Below the pieces are notes generated by a model. That model was not told the origin of the DNA. It saw only the letters and a program-made list of their open reading frames with translations, and searched no databases. Source: Allacma fusca (Eukaryota; Arthropoda; Collembola; Symphypleona; Sminthuridae). From it: a stretch of DNA of 64,000 nucleotides. Each line of letters opens with the position of its first letter. Positions within the stretch are counted from its first letter, which is position 1. Position numbers and translations under genes: made by a program. The stretch is taken from positions 74,489,508 to 74,553,507 of the forward strand of contig OX359246.1 of NCBI GenBank assembly GCA_947179485.1, given 5' to 3'. This document shows positions 35,576 to 47,800 of this stretch, one piece after another.

Positions 35576-38500
35576 CCGAGTCTTTGATTTTGGTGTTTTG
35601 TTAAACTGCCATGTAATAAGATACTACTATTAAAAATGATTTAATAATTTAATGTTTTGAATTCAAATTGTCAGATCTTAGTTCCAATCACGGTTCCAAT
35701 ACATTGTTCAGTATTCCATAATAAGTGAATAATATTAGCATATACCTATAGGGTGGAACGAAGCGTTATCTATACCTTCGGATATTAGCATTCCGCTGCT
35801 CTGTCAATAAACAAAATAGTGAAAGTAAAATTCAGACTTAATTGCAAAGTTCGGGGACTTTCTCTGGGGGTTGTTACCGACACAGTCAATTTGGCTTTGC
35901 ATAAAACTCGTATTACTTTCAAATCTAGATTGTAATTGTAATTGCATTTTCAAATTGCGATGTCACTAAATTCTGGAAACATAAAGTTCATCCTAAAATT
36001 TCCTAAATTTTGTAGAAATTACAGGATATTAGGGTAACCATTAATTTGTAATAATTACTTAGATATTGAAGACGATAAATTGTTTTGTGCAGATTTGGGT
36101 ATACAAATTATCTTTCTAGTCCACTCCCAGTGCTTGTTTGTAAAATGCAATTACTTATTCCTAGGAAATATTCTTTAATTTTTTTTAAATCTGTTTCATC
36201 TTTGCAGTTCATAAATAACATAAGCTAACATGTCGCTCTCATAACAAGAGTTCGTTACATTAAATAATTTAGAAACAGTAAAGCAATCTAGAACCACGAA
36301 GTGATAAAATAAAATATTTGATTTTTCGAATTTGTCGAAAATTCTTGCCCCAACTTTGTTTCGATGATGTCGGTCAATCTTTATAATCTGGAGGCCACAA
36401 ACTTGGGAAAAAATCAAAAACCGTTGTTTATTTCTACAAAGCCTTTTCTGAAACGAGTTGGGAGGCCGGATGGCTTTTTATTAGAAAATATGATGGCCAC
36501 TAACAACATGTTTTAAATAATTTATTCGAAAGGTACAAAGGTGAGTGCAAAACGTGCCAAGTGTCTCGAGAAAATGATAAATGAGAACCTGGACCTGATT
36601 TTGTTCACACGTACCATTATCTGTACCTACCTTTGATCGCTGATCTAAATTCCTCTGCGGTTCTTCTTCCACTTCATGTCTATTTTTTTCTTAACTTCAC
36701 GAGAAATACAGAATCATTGTTTTGAATCGGGATCAACTTCGTAAGGAAAGGGAAAAGATTGAAGTGAATTGTTCCATTGTGCTCCATTAAAGAGGAAACT
36801 GCTCTGAAACTCTAATTAGGGGTTCTCGTTAGAACTTCTAATGGGAACGAAGTTTCCGTTTATGATCTTGTCCTGAGACGTGTTTGGAACTTGCCCTGGG
36901 ACCGTCCCAAAAATCGGGACACGGATCAAATTACTGGGAACCCGGAGCGGGAATAGTTTCGGAAATTCCTACTGGAATTGGTTCCAGATATTTAACAATT
37001 TAAAACCATATTTTAATATTGTACTTTCAAAAAGTAGATTTTATTCGGAGCTTAAAACTATCTCACGGAATTGCGTAAATTTTGTACGAGATAATTTCAG
37101 CGATCTTTGACCTCCAGCAATTACGAAGTTATATTTTCATCTCAAATTTCTAATGATTTTCTACGAACATTCAGCTAGCGGAAAACTTTTTGGCCCACCC
37201 TGGATTGAATAATGAGAAGACGACTAGAATCCATAATTAGCCACCTTTTTAAGCCATGCAACTAACAATTAGTGTATGTTGCTATTGACCACATGTGGTC
37301 TATTTTATCTGTACTTTAAGGGACGCATAAATATCTCACACTTGACTGATTTTGCCTCTCAAGTAAACCTTTTATTTTTACGTTGCAAGTCCATCTGTAT
37401 TACATTTTGACTTTGCTCTCCTTCTCACGGTTGAATTATCAAATAGTAAAAGATACGTATCTGGAAAGTAATTACTCTAAATAATTTTGTATTATTATTG
37501 AAAGTTGATTCCCAAAAGGATTCAATCCACCGTCTATTTGAATGCTAAAAACTCCTTCGTTGTCAGTTATCACCAAATATGCTGACGTGGTTCTTATCCT
37601 GTAACATAACACGTACGTAGTATGTTTGATAGCATGGAATATAAGCATTTTAGTTGTATACAGTGTCAGTATAGTAGCAAATTTTATGTTAGAAGTCTTG
37701 GAAATGCGATAGCTATGGTTAAATCCAGTAGTGTTAATACTTTAATACTTTTGCCTCGTGTAAGAAGATACTCTTGTAAAGGGAAATCTACACCATGAGC
37801 AAACTGTATTCCTTATAGATTTTAGAATGCAGCTGTAGCTAACTCTGCTTGCCACTTAATTAATATCTATAAAATTTGTGTCGTGGAAAAATTCCCCTGC
37901 AGTAATGAGATTTGACAGTATGCTGCTTTTGCAAATTGTAATGAAACATTTTCAATACGTCTGACTGGACCAATTAAAATTCGCAAGTAAAGCAGGTTAC
38001 TTTCAGGCGAATATTGCTTCAATTCATAATGGAATGTGAGTGGAATTGGAAATCTGAAATAACATCTTCTTATTTTCACGTTAGTTGATAATTTCTGCAC
38101 TACTTCATATCTTTGACCTAAGCAATTATTTCGCCGCGTCTGCAAAACATGGAAGCATAAGTTCATTTTTGACATAATTTCTAAAATTATCACGTTCTGG
38201 TCTCGAAAATCGTACACACATCCAATATCAACCGTTGTCCTGGAATGTGTGGATTTATTCAAATTTATAATATTTATTTTTATTATATTTTATTCAATTC
38301 TATCCCGCCTGAATATGAGCCATTTGGTACCGATTTTTGCGGCTGCTTTGGCCTGCATAATTGAAGGCGGGCTTTCTTCGAACACTGGTTGAGTTGGACT
38401 TGAAGTGCAAGATGAATATACGGATGACTAGCTAGAACTCGTTTACAGCAGCTCAACTGTTTTACACATGGAATGACAATTAGTTTGTTTTGCCCTCTAA

Positions 38501-38593
38501 GTGAAAACTGCATGTAGGAATCTTTCACCTCAAGGCACGCATGTAAATCCTTCTTTTTAAGTTGAAAATACACCTGGAATATTGTTTGCATGT
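35576..38593. other. gene-free stretch with duplicated flanks and copy E exon 1 remnant
   Basis: About 35750-35900 is the family's downstream block. About 36640-36690 (AAATTCCTCTGCGGTTCTTCTTCCACTTCATGTC) resembles the DNA around the ATG mini-exon of copies D and F, but the mini-exon and its GTAAGT donor are deleted. About 36870-36990 carries GGGAC/GTCCC-type arms of a decayed fold-back element. About 37540-37620 and 38390-38560 resemble the blocks at 21510 and 9840. No coding exon. Confidence 0.45.
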
Positions 38594-38601
38594 ATTCAGC
38601 T

Positions 38602-39161
38602 CAGAGATGCGCAAAAGAAATAGCCTTCCTTCAAGCCTTCGAAGGCGAAAATTCAGTAAAAATTTCCCCTTCAACATATCCTAGAATGAAGCCCTCTAAA
38701 AAATCTGCCTTCCTTCACCCTTCCTTCCAAAATATTTACACTCGTTTTTGCCTTCAGCCTTCTTTTTAAAAATAGCCTTCCTTCAATTTTAAACTACAAC
38801 CCGCTTAAAAACTTTTTGCACCAGCAGGATTCAGTGCAGTGAAGAGAGCGGGCACACATTGTCAGTTGTGAGTTCACGAATTGGCTGCATTGTTGCACGA
38901 GCAGCAAAATGTCGTTTCATATGCTATGCTTACACGTTATAGATATGTCGTGTACCTGGAAGCCTTCACGGCCTTAGAGGGCAAATATTTAGGAAGCCTT
39001 CCTTCACAATCCTTCATTGCTAGTTTTTGTGAAGGCTTCCTTCAGCCTTCAGAAAAAAGTATCCCCATCCTTCCATTCCTTCTGCAACGTTAAGAAAGTT
39101 ACCTTTCCGCCTTCAAGGAAGCCTTCTTGGAAGGCTAGCCTTCGAAGGCTGCGCATCTCTG
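38602..39161. mobile_element. hAT-type MITE with CCTTC/GAAGG arms, copy 1
   Basis: The 560-bp element has perfect ends CAGAGATGCGC and GCGCATCTCTG and an exact 8-bp duplication ATTCAGCT (38594-38601 and 39162-39169). The arms are inverted CCTTCAAGCCTTCGAAGG-type repeats. The same element, in inverted orientation and itself interrupted, occurs at 46493-47898. Confidence 0.92.
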
Positions 39162-39169
39162 ATTCAGCT

Positions 39170-39784
39170 TGTAAGGGTATATTGCTGAAAGTGCAATTTA
39201 GCTGGAGAGTAATTATTTGAAAGTTACTGGCTAAGTCAATCATTGCAAACATTTTGCGCTTATTTTCAAAGCACTCGAAAGAATCAGACGAAAATAAATA
39301 TTAGAATCCCCTTTCGTTGGCAGCTATTTTCAAATATGCTGACCTACAGTTCTCATCAATCAAAATGTGTCCGCTTGATAGCATTGAAAGACGGTCTTGT
39401 TGGTCTGGTCCACAATATTGGAACAAATTTACAGATCAGGCATAAATTTGGAACATACCATTTGAACTGGTCCACACATTTGGACCAGGCCGACCAGTTC
39501 AAAATTTTTAGTCTGGACCGGAACGGTCACAGCACAAGTATGTATATGATAAGTTAGTAGGTCAAGCACAAAATATTTGACCTGTATTTGGCGTATTTCT
39601 AACCATTCTTAAGCTATCGTTGGTATGCTGACGAACTACAGCATCCAACTGGGGAGATCGCCTACGTCGCCAATGATATACATAAAACTTAGAAATACTC
39701 ATCGTGTTTGTTATGGGCGGGGTAGACGTCCCTAATAGGTAGCTGTGTATCCTTCCGAATGTCATTACGTCCAAACCAGTCTGA
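39170..39784. other. duplicated block, no gene
   Basis: About 39280-39380 is a close relative of 10180-10330. About 39390-39535 has inverted TGGTCCA/TGGACCA text, possibly a small fold-back repeat. No coding exon. Confidence 0.4.
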
Positions 39785-40480
39785 AAAGATTTTCAAAAAT
39801 TCAGGAAAATATTTGAAAAATTCAGGAAAATAATTGAAAAATTCAGGAAAATAATTCAAAAATTCAGGAAAATAATTCAAAAATTCAGGAAAAAATTTGT
39901 CAAATTCAGGAAAAAATTTGTCAAATTCAGGAAAAAATTTGTCAAATTCAGGAAAAAATTTGTCAAATTCAGGAAAAAATTTATCAAATTCAGGAAAAAA
40001 TTTAACAAATTCAGGAAAAAATTTATCAAATTCAGGAAAAAATTTATCAAATTCAGGAAAATAATTCACAAATTCAGGAAAATAATTCACAAATTCAGGA
40101 AAATAATTCAAAAATTAAAGAAAATAATTCACAAATTCAGGAAAATAATTCACAAATTCAGGAAAATAATTCACAAATTCAGGAAAATAATTCACAAATT
40201 CAGGAAAATAATTCACAAATTCAGGAAAATAATTCACAAATTCAGGAAAATAATTCACAAATTCAGGAAAATAATTCACAAAATCAGGAAAATATTTCAA
40301 AAATTCAGGAAAATATTTCACAAATTCAGGAAAATAATTCACAAATTCAGGAAAATATTTCACAAATTCAGGAAAATATTTCACAAAATCAGGAAAATAT
40401 TTCACAAATTCAGGAAAATATTTCACAAAATCAGAAACACAATTCACAAATTCAGGAAAATATTTTAAAAATTCTTGAAA
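39785..40480. repeat. 21-bp minisatellite
   Basis: About 33 tandem units of AAATTCAGGAAAATAATTCAC with block-wise variants (AAATTTGTC, AATATTTCAC). Because the unit is seven codons long, the minus strand reads as repeated Phe-Pro-Glu-Phe-Val-Asn-Tyr over two frames separated at about 40112. Variants change mostly in clusters, as expected from unequal exchange. No start, splice site or flanking coding sequence supports a gene. Confidence 0.9.
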
Positions 40481-40778
40481 ATGATCTAAAAAATGCCAGC
40501 AAATTATTTAAAAAATTATGAAACAAATTCGGAAAATTCGAAAAAACATTTGAATTTTTTTGAATTCGGAAACATTAACACATTTTTACTTCGCATACCT
40601 TATATTTGGCTTTACAACTATCAGGGAAGCAATTTTTCGCTTTGAAACGAGCATTAAATATTAGTGAAACAACTGGTTCAATTAATTTAAAATCATCTTC
40701 TTCACGTCGCCACGATTTTCGAACCTACGTAAATTGCTAAACAGTAATTTTGTTAAATCCGCCTCTCTGAATTCACAG

Positions 40779-42912
40779 GAAAAATATCCTCCTTCGCATC
40801 GAAACTCGATTGAACGATTTGACAAAAGCCTTTCATCAGCTCAAATCCGAAAATGAAATTCTAAGGAAAGAGATCCTTGGAGTCTCGTCTTCTGAGAATT
40901 CCGAGGCCATGGGATTAATGGAAACCAGGACTTTGAGAGAAATTGTCGAACAAACGGAATTTTGTGTTAACAAACTTAATTCGAACATTTTAAAAAATGA
41001 AGGCGAAAAAGAAAATCCGAAAAAGCCAAAACAACGGGGAAAAGTGAATGCAATTGTCAGTGAAGAAAGTGACAGCGAAAGTTTGGAGGAATCAGAAGAC
41101 AAATTTCCAGTTGTTGAAATTCGATCCAAAACTTTGGCGGATGAAAGAGAAATTTTGAAGGAAACTTTCAACAAATTGATAAAAGAGAAAAAGTCAAAGA
41201 TGGTGAAAGTCTTGAAGGAACTTCTGTCGAAACGATTTCCAACTCAATTCCGTTTTCACAATTTGTGGGAACTTCGTGTACAATGAAATTGTGTAAGATT
41301 TAAAAAATAATTAAATTCCAAATCTATGATGTACTCCATGAAATCATTTAAACTTAAAGTGAAACGATATTTCAGTCAATTTTCTAGAGTCCGCTGTGAC
41401 AGATCTCCAGTGTCAGGCTTATCGTTTCTCAACAAACAGTGGACCTACGAGAGTATTAGGAAATTTCAGCGAAGTTTTTTATTTCAGTGGAAATCCATTA
41501 GTTAAAGAATTTGGAACATTGAAGAAAAATCAAATTTGGAATCTACCACACTTTTTCCTTATGATAAAAATAAAGAATTCCTTCTAAGCTATTTCATTAT
41601 GACTCAAGCAGATCACAATAAAATTGCCTTATAAGTCATATTTTTTTATTACAATCGTTTTGTTGCAATTTGCTTGTTTTTGCTTTAATCATTGAACTTG
41701 TTTTTTAGGACTTGGTTTAGTTTTTTGTGCTCGTTCGCAATTTCTGAAGTCCTGCGGTTTACAATAGATTGCGATAGCTATTCGACGGGTCACATTCGTT
41801 TGGTATTGCATTCACTCCAGCAGATGTTCCCACGAATGACATATTCTACAACACATTGCGTGAAATACCACCTGCACCAGACGTCTGGATGACTGTAATA
41901 ACTTGTAAATATCTAAACAAAAACATAAGGGATGCTGCAAGAAAATAATGTATTACATTTTTTTTACACAGAATGAATGGAGCGAAATCCCACTGGAACT
42001 TTTTGTGACCCACGGAGATTTACTTTTGAGAGGGCACATGACGAATGGTCCACGTTCCATCCTTCATATCGAAATATTGGAACTACTTCCCATCTCGTGG
42101 CCAATTTCTGTGACAGGAGGAAGGAAACGTTTAACCGATGGAAAAAGTTTCGAATTTAATCAACCCACAAACAAAGACGATACAATTTCAGGATCAGCTG
42201 AAAAAAGAGGAAGATTTTCTTGCAATGTTGAGATCGGTCAGTGATTTCAAATCTTTATAATTATTAAGGGTGAATTTAATAAAGAATGTAGTTGCGTTTA
42301 TCTTTGAATTTTTTCAGTAAACTGTTTGACCGTTCCGTTGATAATTAGGAATAAATTTTATTCCAATTCCAACAAAAAGGATTTTTGGCCTCTGGAAATC
42401 CGTTCTTTTCATCGAGAAAGTTTTTTTGGATCAAGAGACACGTAACACCTTATTTTATGACTTTGAATAGATGAATACAAATTAGTGTTATATTGCATCT
42501 AGTGATTTCAAATTATTATCTTGTTTTTTGCAGGAATTTCGAAGGAATGTTTTCCTATGAAATTCTTTCCACGGACCTCGCTTTTGTCATTGCGTTGAAA
42601 GTTGGTCCTGAAACCAGTTCATTTGCTGCTGCATTTTCTCAAATTTCAGCCGCCACTGAGAAAAAAGAACTGCAGGCTTTGGTGAATCCAAGTCAATGGA
42701 AAATCCATGATTACAAGAAATTTTCGAATGTACGTGCTGTGGTCTACAAATATTTATTTTTTAAATCAGATTTTTCAACACTAATCAAGGGTATCCTTTT
42801 TTTGCAGGCAAGTAATACCCCGAAAGTAATTCGGGATCGAAATATTCGAGGTGAAATTCTGATGATGGAAGAAGAAACATCAATTTTCAGAATCCGCATA
42901 TATGCAGTTTAG
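40779..42912 (+). pseudogene. tandem gene family, copy E: pseudogene with all exons 2-8
   Basis: All of exons 2-8 can be followed, from the TTCACAG acceptor at 40778 to the conserved RIYAV-TAG (42910-42912), and exons 5 and 7 are still open. Several defects make it non-functional. One A is missing from the AAAAAA run in exon 2 (about 41190), shifting the frame to a TGA at 41284-41286. The exon 3 donor GTAAGT has become TTAGTT. Exon 4 has a one-base loss at CGTTTGGTATTGC (about 41807). The ATG mini-exon is deleted upstream. The number of lesions argues against sequencing error alone. Confidence 0.88.
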
Positions 42913-44833
42913 CTCGGTCTTTGATTTTAATGTTTTTTTAACCAACCATAAATAAAATTGAATCATTATCAATTTATTTAATTTTTGGAAATCAAATTGT
43001 TTGATTTTATTAGACTTTGTTTTACATAGTTCGAATATATTGCTCAGGAATCCGTTATAAATAAATAGCTTTAGAATAGGGCTGAACAATGCACTATCTG
43101 TTTCTTCGAATTCCTTTGCTCTATCGGTAAGAAATATTAAAAGTGTTTGCTCTTGAAGCGGAATTTGTACTGCATTGCTTCATAATTTCATGAACCTTGG
43201 CTGAATAAATTTTTCTTCTCCTAGCTCATCGAAGAGGCCGATGTAGAAATATTTAATTCTCCCTGTTTGTAACCTATTTTCTTCCAGATTTGTTATTTCT
43301 CCCCCCCCCCATCCTTATAGCTCAAAGAAGCTCTTGGGAAAGAGTAAAGAGCAGAGTAGAGTAAAAGTCTGGAACTTGAACCCGTCCTTTAAAAAAGGGC
43401 AAGATCGGAAATGTTATCTCTTTTTAATGTTCCCACTTTTGCTCTTGAAGGTGAAGTTCTCCAATCTTGATCGGACATTTTTCGGTCGTGTCCACAATTC
43501 TCAACGTAAACACACATATCAATACCTCTCTGGGTAGCTCATTATAACCTTCAAATTTTAGCATAAACTTGCAAAAATTAGTACTTTTTTGCTGTACAAT
43601 AATAACAATTATTACTGAACTGCAGGCATTTCGGTCATTTTTTCTTTCAACAATTCTTTTACTTACCGATACTCCATTTCTGGCTTAAGAGCAACAATAA
43701 CTTTTCAAGGTGTGAATGCATACTTGTCCCACTTTGCCATTGTGTATCTATTGTGGGTAAAATTATCACAGTCGAATTTATCTGGAATGTATTCAATTGT
43801 AGTCCCGTGAGTACTGGGGGCTTCATCTGCAAATTCTTTGGAGATAAGAGTAATGAACACCCGAATGTTTGGAGAATCTATTGAACGAATGGAATTTTAA
43901 TGGAAAGAAAATTATGTGAAAGAAAATGACGCTGAATTACGCAATCATAGTTGTTTAAATATAATTATTTTATTTCATCACCTGCATAGTAGCTGCCACT
44001 ATTACTATTAGATAACAGTTTACTGTATTCTATAATGACTAAATAAATTTGTCGTGACATAAGTTGGGACTTGGGACTGCAAAACAAATTTTTCAACTTA
44101 CTTGTTTTAAACAAAGTTTATCAATAAAAATTCATCGTTCTAATATATCTGTATTGTAATTTATTTAGTGCAGTATATCAAAAGACTCGTCATTAGTTGA
44201 AACCACAGGTGAGTTAAAACAACTTTTAGTTATACATTGAGCACAGTAATTATCCACCCCTGGTACGTTCTATTTTCAACTGCGAAGAACTCCTTGACCA
44301 TGTGCCAACCCAGCTAGCACACGGTATCATGAAGATACTTGCATTGTTCACAAAAGTTTCGTGTCATAGAAGAGATATCGCTATGATGTCTTGGTATCAT
44401 CGCTTCACGAAATGACTTGAATGTGAAACCTTAAAGTTTTCGTTTTCACGAAAAATACCCGAATGTGTTTCGTAAAAGGTTCTTTCCCCAAGTAAAATTC
44501 ACGATTGTATCAACATGTTTCAAGGAACATTTACAAATGTCCTAAACTGTATATAATAATGTTACAAATTCATTTCTGTACAAAAACGTAATAGCAATGT
44601 CCACACCAAATTTAAACCCTGCCAAAGCGACGCACCATTTGAAATGTAAAAATATTATCTGCCCTTGTTGTGTTATCCCATTGGGAACCTGAACACATTA
44701 ATATTATAGCTTCTGGTAAGTATTTGTCCTACAGAATTTATATGAAGGGGAACGATTATTTCGGACAATTTTAACTTAAACTGTCTAATACTATAATATT
44801 CATAATTTTTGAACTAAACGACAATCGTTCCGT
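42913..44833. other. no gene; copy E downstream flank and desaturase 3' flank
   Basis: About 43075-43140 is the family's downstream block; a C10+ run lies at about 43303. About 43480-43560 resembles the duplicated block with AATACC.CTC...GTAGCTCATTATA. The last few hundred bases are probably the 3' UTR and terminator region of the minus-strand desaturase. No coding exon recognised. Confidence 0.45.
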
Positions 44834-47800
44834 TTAAAGTTCTTTCGTCGGGTATAGGGTCCCAGTAACCAGAATATTCTCTTTAGGAATATCTACGTTG
44901 CCCCATCCCCAAGCACCATTTTGAAGGTGAAGATGATTTCCGGTTCTTCCCACGCGCTTCCCAACGGCATCTTTTGCAGCAGATTTCAAATCGTACGCCC
45001 AACCTATCCAGGCAAAAAAGTCTATGAAAGCTGTTGTGGTGTTCTATCGATACAGACCCAACTCTGCTGCCTTGTAATCCCAGGGGAAAACATGATGGTA
45101 ATTATGCCAACCCTCACCTACAGCTAGGAAAGCAACGAGCTTGTTTTCTGCAGAACTCATTGAACTGCAAGAGACATTGATTTTGTAAAAACTGAAAATA
45201 TAAGCGACGTAATGATTCCTAATGTAGCCGGTGACTCACGTGTCATAAGGTCTGTATCCCCAGAGGTGTGCAGCACTGTTGACAAGGAAGGTTTTGTGAG
45301 CACACGAGCAGTGTCGGATGCAGGCCCCAACACAGAAAGAAACAAAAAAAGATTCACCAAGAATGTACCAAGGTATCAACGTCGGTATGATAAATACACA
45401 AGCCAAGTGGAAAATATCATAGTATCTGTTTTAAAAACAGCTTATTATTTTAAATATTCCATCTGTAATTTTAGCTCTCTTGTCCAAATGCTAAAAATAT
45501 GTGACACCAACCTTTCATGAAACATGACAATGGGATCATTCTCCAAATCCGACATGTCAACCTTCTTGTAACTTTCCAGAAACTTATCGTGATCGTAGGT
45601 GAGTAGCCAACCAATATGGGAATAAAAAAAGCCTCTTGTTGAGTTGTGAGGATCAGCGTGAGTGTCCGTGAATTTGTGATGGACACGGTGCCATGCTGTC
45701 CAAAGCCACAGAGATTGCTAGTCCCAAAATTAAATAGCGTTAGCTAGAGGTACAAATCTGTACAATTGTTTTCAGATTTTTGTAAATAACTTATAGTTCG
45801 TACCTGACCAGCAAAGGCAAATAAAATTGCCAGTAGTACTCTCAATGGAGTTTTGGCTTTATAACTTCGATGAGCAAATAACCTGTGTGCTCCTGCTGTA
45901 ACTCCAATTCCAGATAAAATGGAGGTAACCTCAGCTATAACAAAAATACAATTAAGTATAGAAATTGAATATGAAATGTTTTGGACAATTATTTAAGCTG
46001 TAATTAAAAGTATACTAAAGTAGTGCCTATTTAATCATGTCATCCCTTCGTGGCAATCAGTTCGTTCAATTGATATATCGTATCTTTGGTATGTTTGCTG
46101 CTTGAATAAGCATGAGATCGGTTCGGTTTAACGCGGTTGTCCGATCATCGGTTAACCGAAACCGACGGTTCGGTTGGAGAAGTCGTAACCGAATTGAATT
46201 AACCGAACGGTTCGGATACGTCAATGCCTAACCGGATATCGGTTTCGGTTCGGTTTTAAATATGAATTTATCCGTTCGGTTCGGATGAGAAAATTTATCC
46301 GCTCGGTTAAACCGACGGATAACCGATTTTGAATTTCGTTCCTAAAATTTTTAGGAAATCGCAATCGACTGTAGCATGAATTTCTCGAGACAAACGATTG
46401 TTTCATTTTGTATCTGCAATATATTTAGAAAGCACAACGCATGGACCACGAGCAGGCATACATTTGTTCATCACATCGCGATTATTTATAACCAGAGATG
46501 CGCAGCCTTCGAAGGCTAGCCTTCCAAGAAGGCTTCCTTGAAGGCGGAAAGGAAAGGCTGAGTTCTACTTTCCCGGCCACAAAATTACTTTCCACCTTCC
46601 ACTCACCCATATATTAACTCTGTAATACGTAAGTAACTTCCACCAGACTTCCACCTCCCACCAAACTTCCACTTGACCTTCCACCAGACTTTCCATCTAG
46701 CCTTCCACCCTCCCCTTAATCATTCCACCTGACCTTCCACGTGTTAATTCATTTGAAAACAACAGTGTTGGATCAATTTCGGTGTGTTAACTTATGCTTC
46801 GCATTTTTTATTCGTAAAATTAACGCGGAGGTGAAAGCACTTGAGTGTTTTAAGTTAAAACTAACAAACAAGTTACTGTTACAAAATCATTATATGTACA
46901 AGTGTGATTGTCAGATTTTGATGGTGTTGTGTAGAATTATGTCAAAGGACTGATAAAAATCAACCACTGGAAAACCACGCGAATCGAAAGAGCTCAGTTG
47001 CCGTATTTACCGGTGAACCGATTTTTAACAAAATTTTTAAAACGTTTTTAGTAAATTCCGTATTAACTTACGATTAATGGTAACACGCAAAATTTTTAGC
47101 GTTGCGAATTACTTTTCCTAATAAATTAAAACGCTGATTTACTGTTTTAATAGTCGCATACAGGGGGCAACGCATTAACTATCACCAGTTCGCACTTTGT
47201 GTTTCACCCACCAGAACACAGAGGGATATGTTAATTAACACAGGGGACCAGGTAGAATGACCCTCCATCTGGTCAAATTTAGGTGAAAGATCTGGAAGGT
47301 ACAAAATCTGTAAAATTTTGGTGGAATGTCAAGTGGAAGGTCTAGTGGAAGGTGGAAATCCTGGTGGAAGGTGGAATGTAATTTTGTGGCCGGGAAAGTA
47401 GAACTCAGCCCTTTCTTAACGTTGCAGAAGGAATGAAGGATGGGTATACTTTTTTCTGAAGGCTGAAGGAAGCCTTCACAAAAGCTAGCAATGAAGGATT
47501 GTGAAGGAAGGCTTCCTAAATATTAGCCCTCTAAGGCCATGAAGGCTTCCAGGTACATGAAATAACTATAACGTAAAAGCATTGCATACATATGCAACGA
47601 CGTACAACAATATAGCCAATTCGTGAGCTCACAACATATAATGTGTGCCCGCTCTCTTCACTGCATTGAATCCTGCTGGTGCAAAACGTTTTTAAGCGGG
47701 TTGTAGTTGTAAAATTGAAGGAAGGCTATTTTTAGAAGAGGGCTGAAGGCAAAAATAAATGTATGTATTTTGGAAGGAAGGGTGAAGGAAGGCAGATTTT

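Noticed and set aside
38881..39252. Overlapping 67-70 codon frames
   Set aside because: They fall in the CCTTC/GAAGG arms of a hAT MITE and have no homology.
39689..40447. Minus-strand Phe-Pro-Glu-Phe repeat protein
   Set aside because: A 21-bp minisatellite with no gene signals; the frame breaks within the array.
39785..40480. CRISPR-like appearance of a regular short repeat
   Set aside because: Units are directly adjacent with no unique spacers, and the window is eukaryotic.
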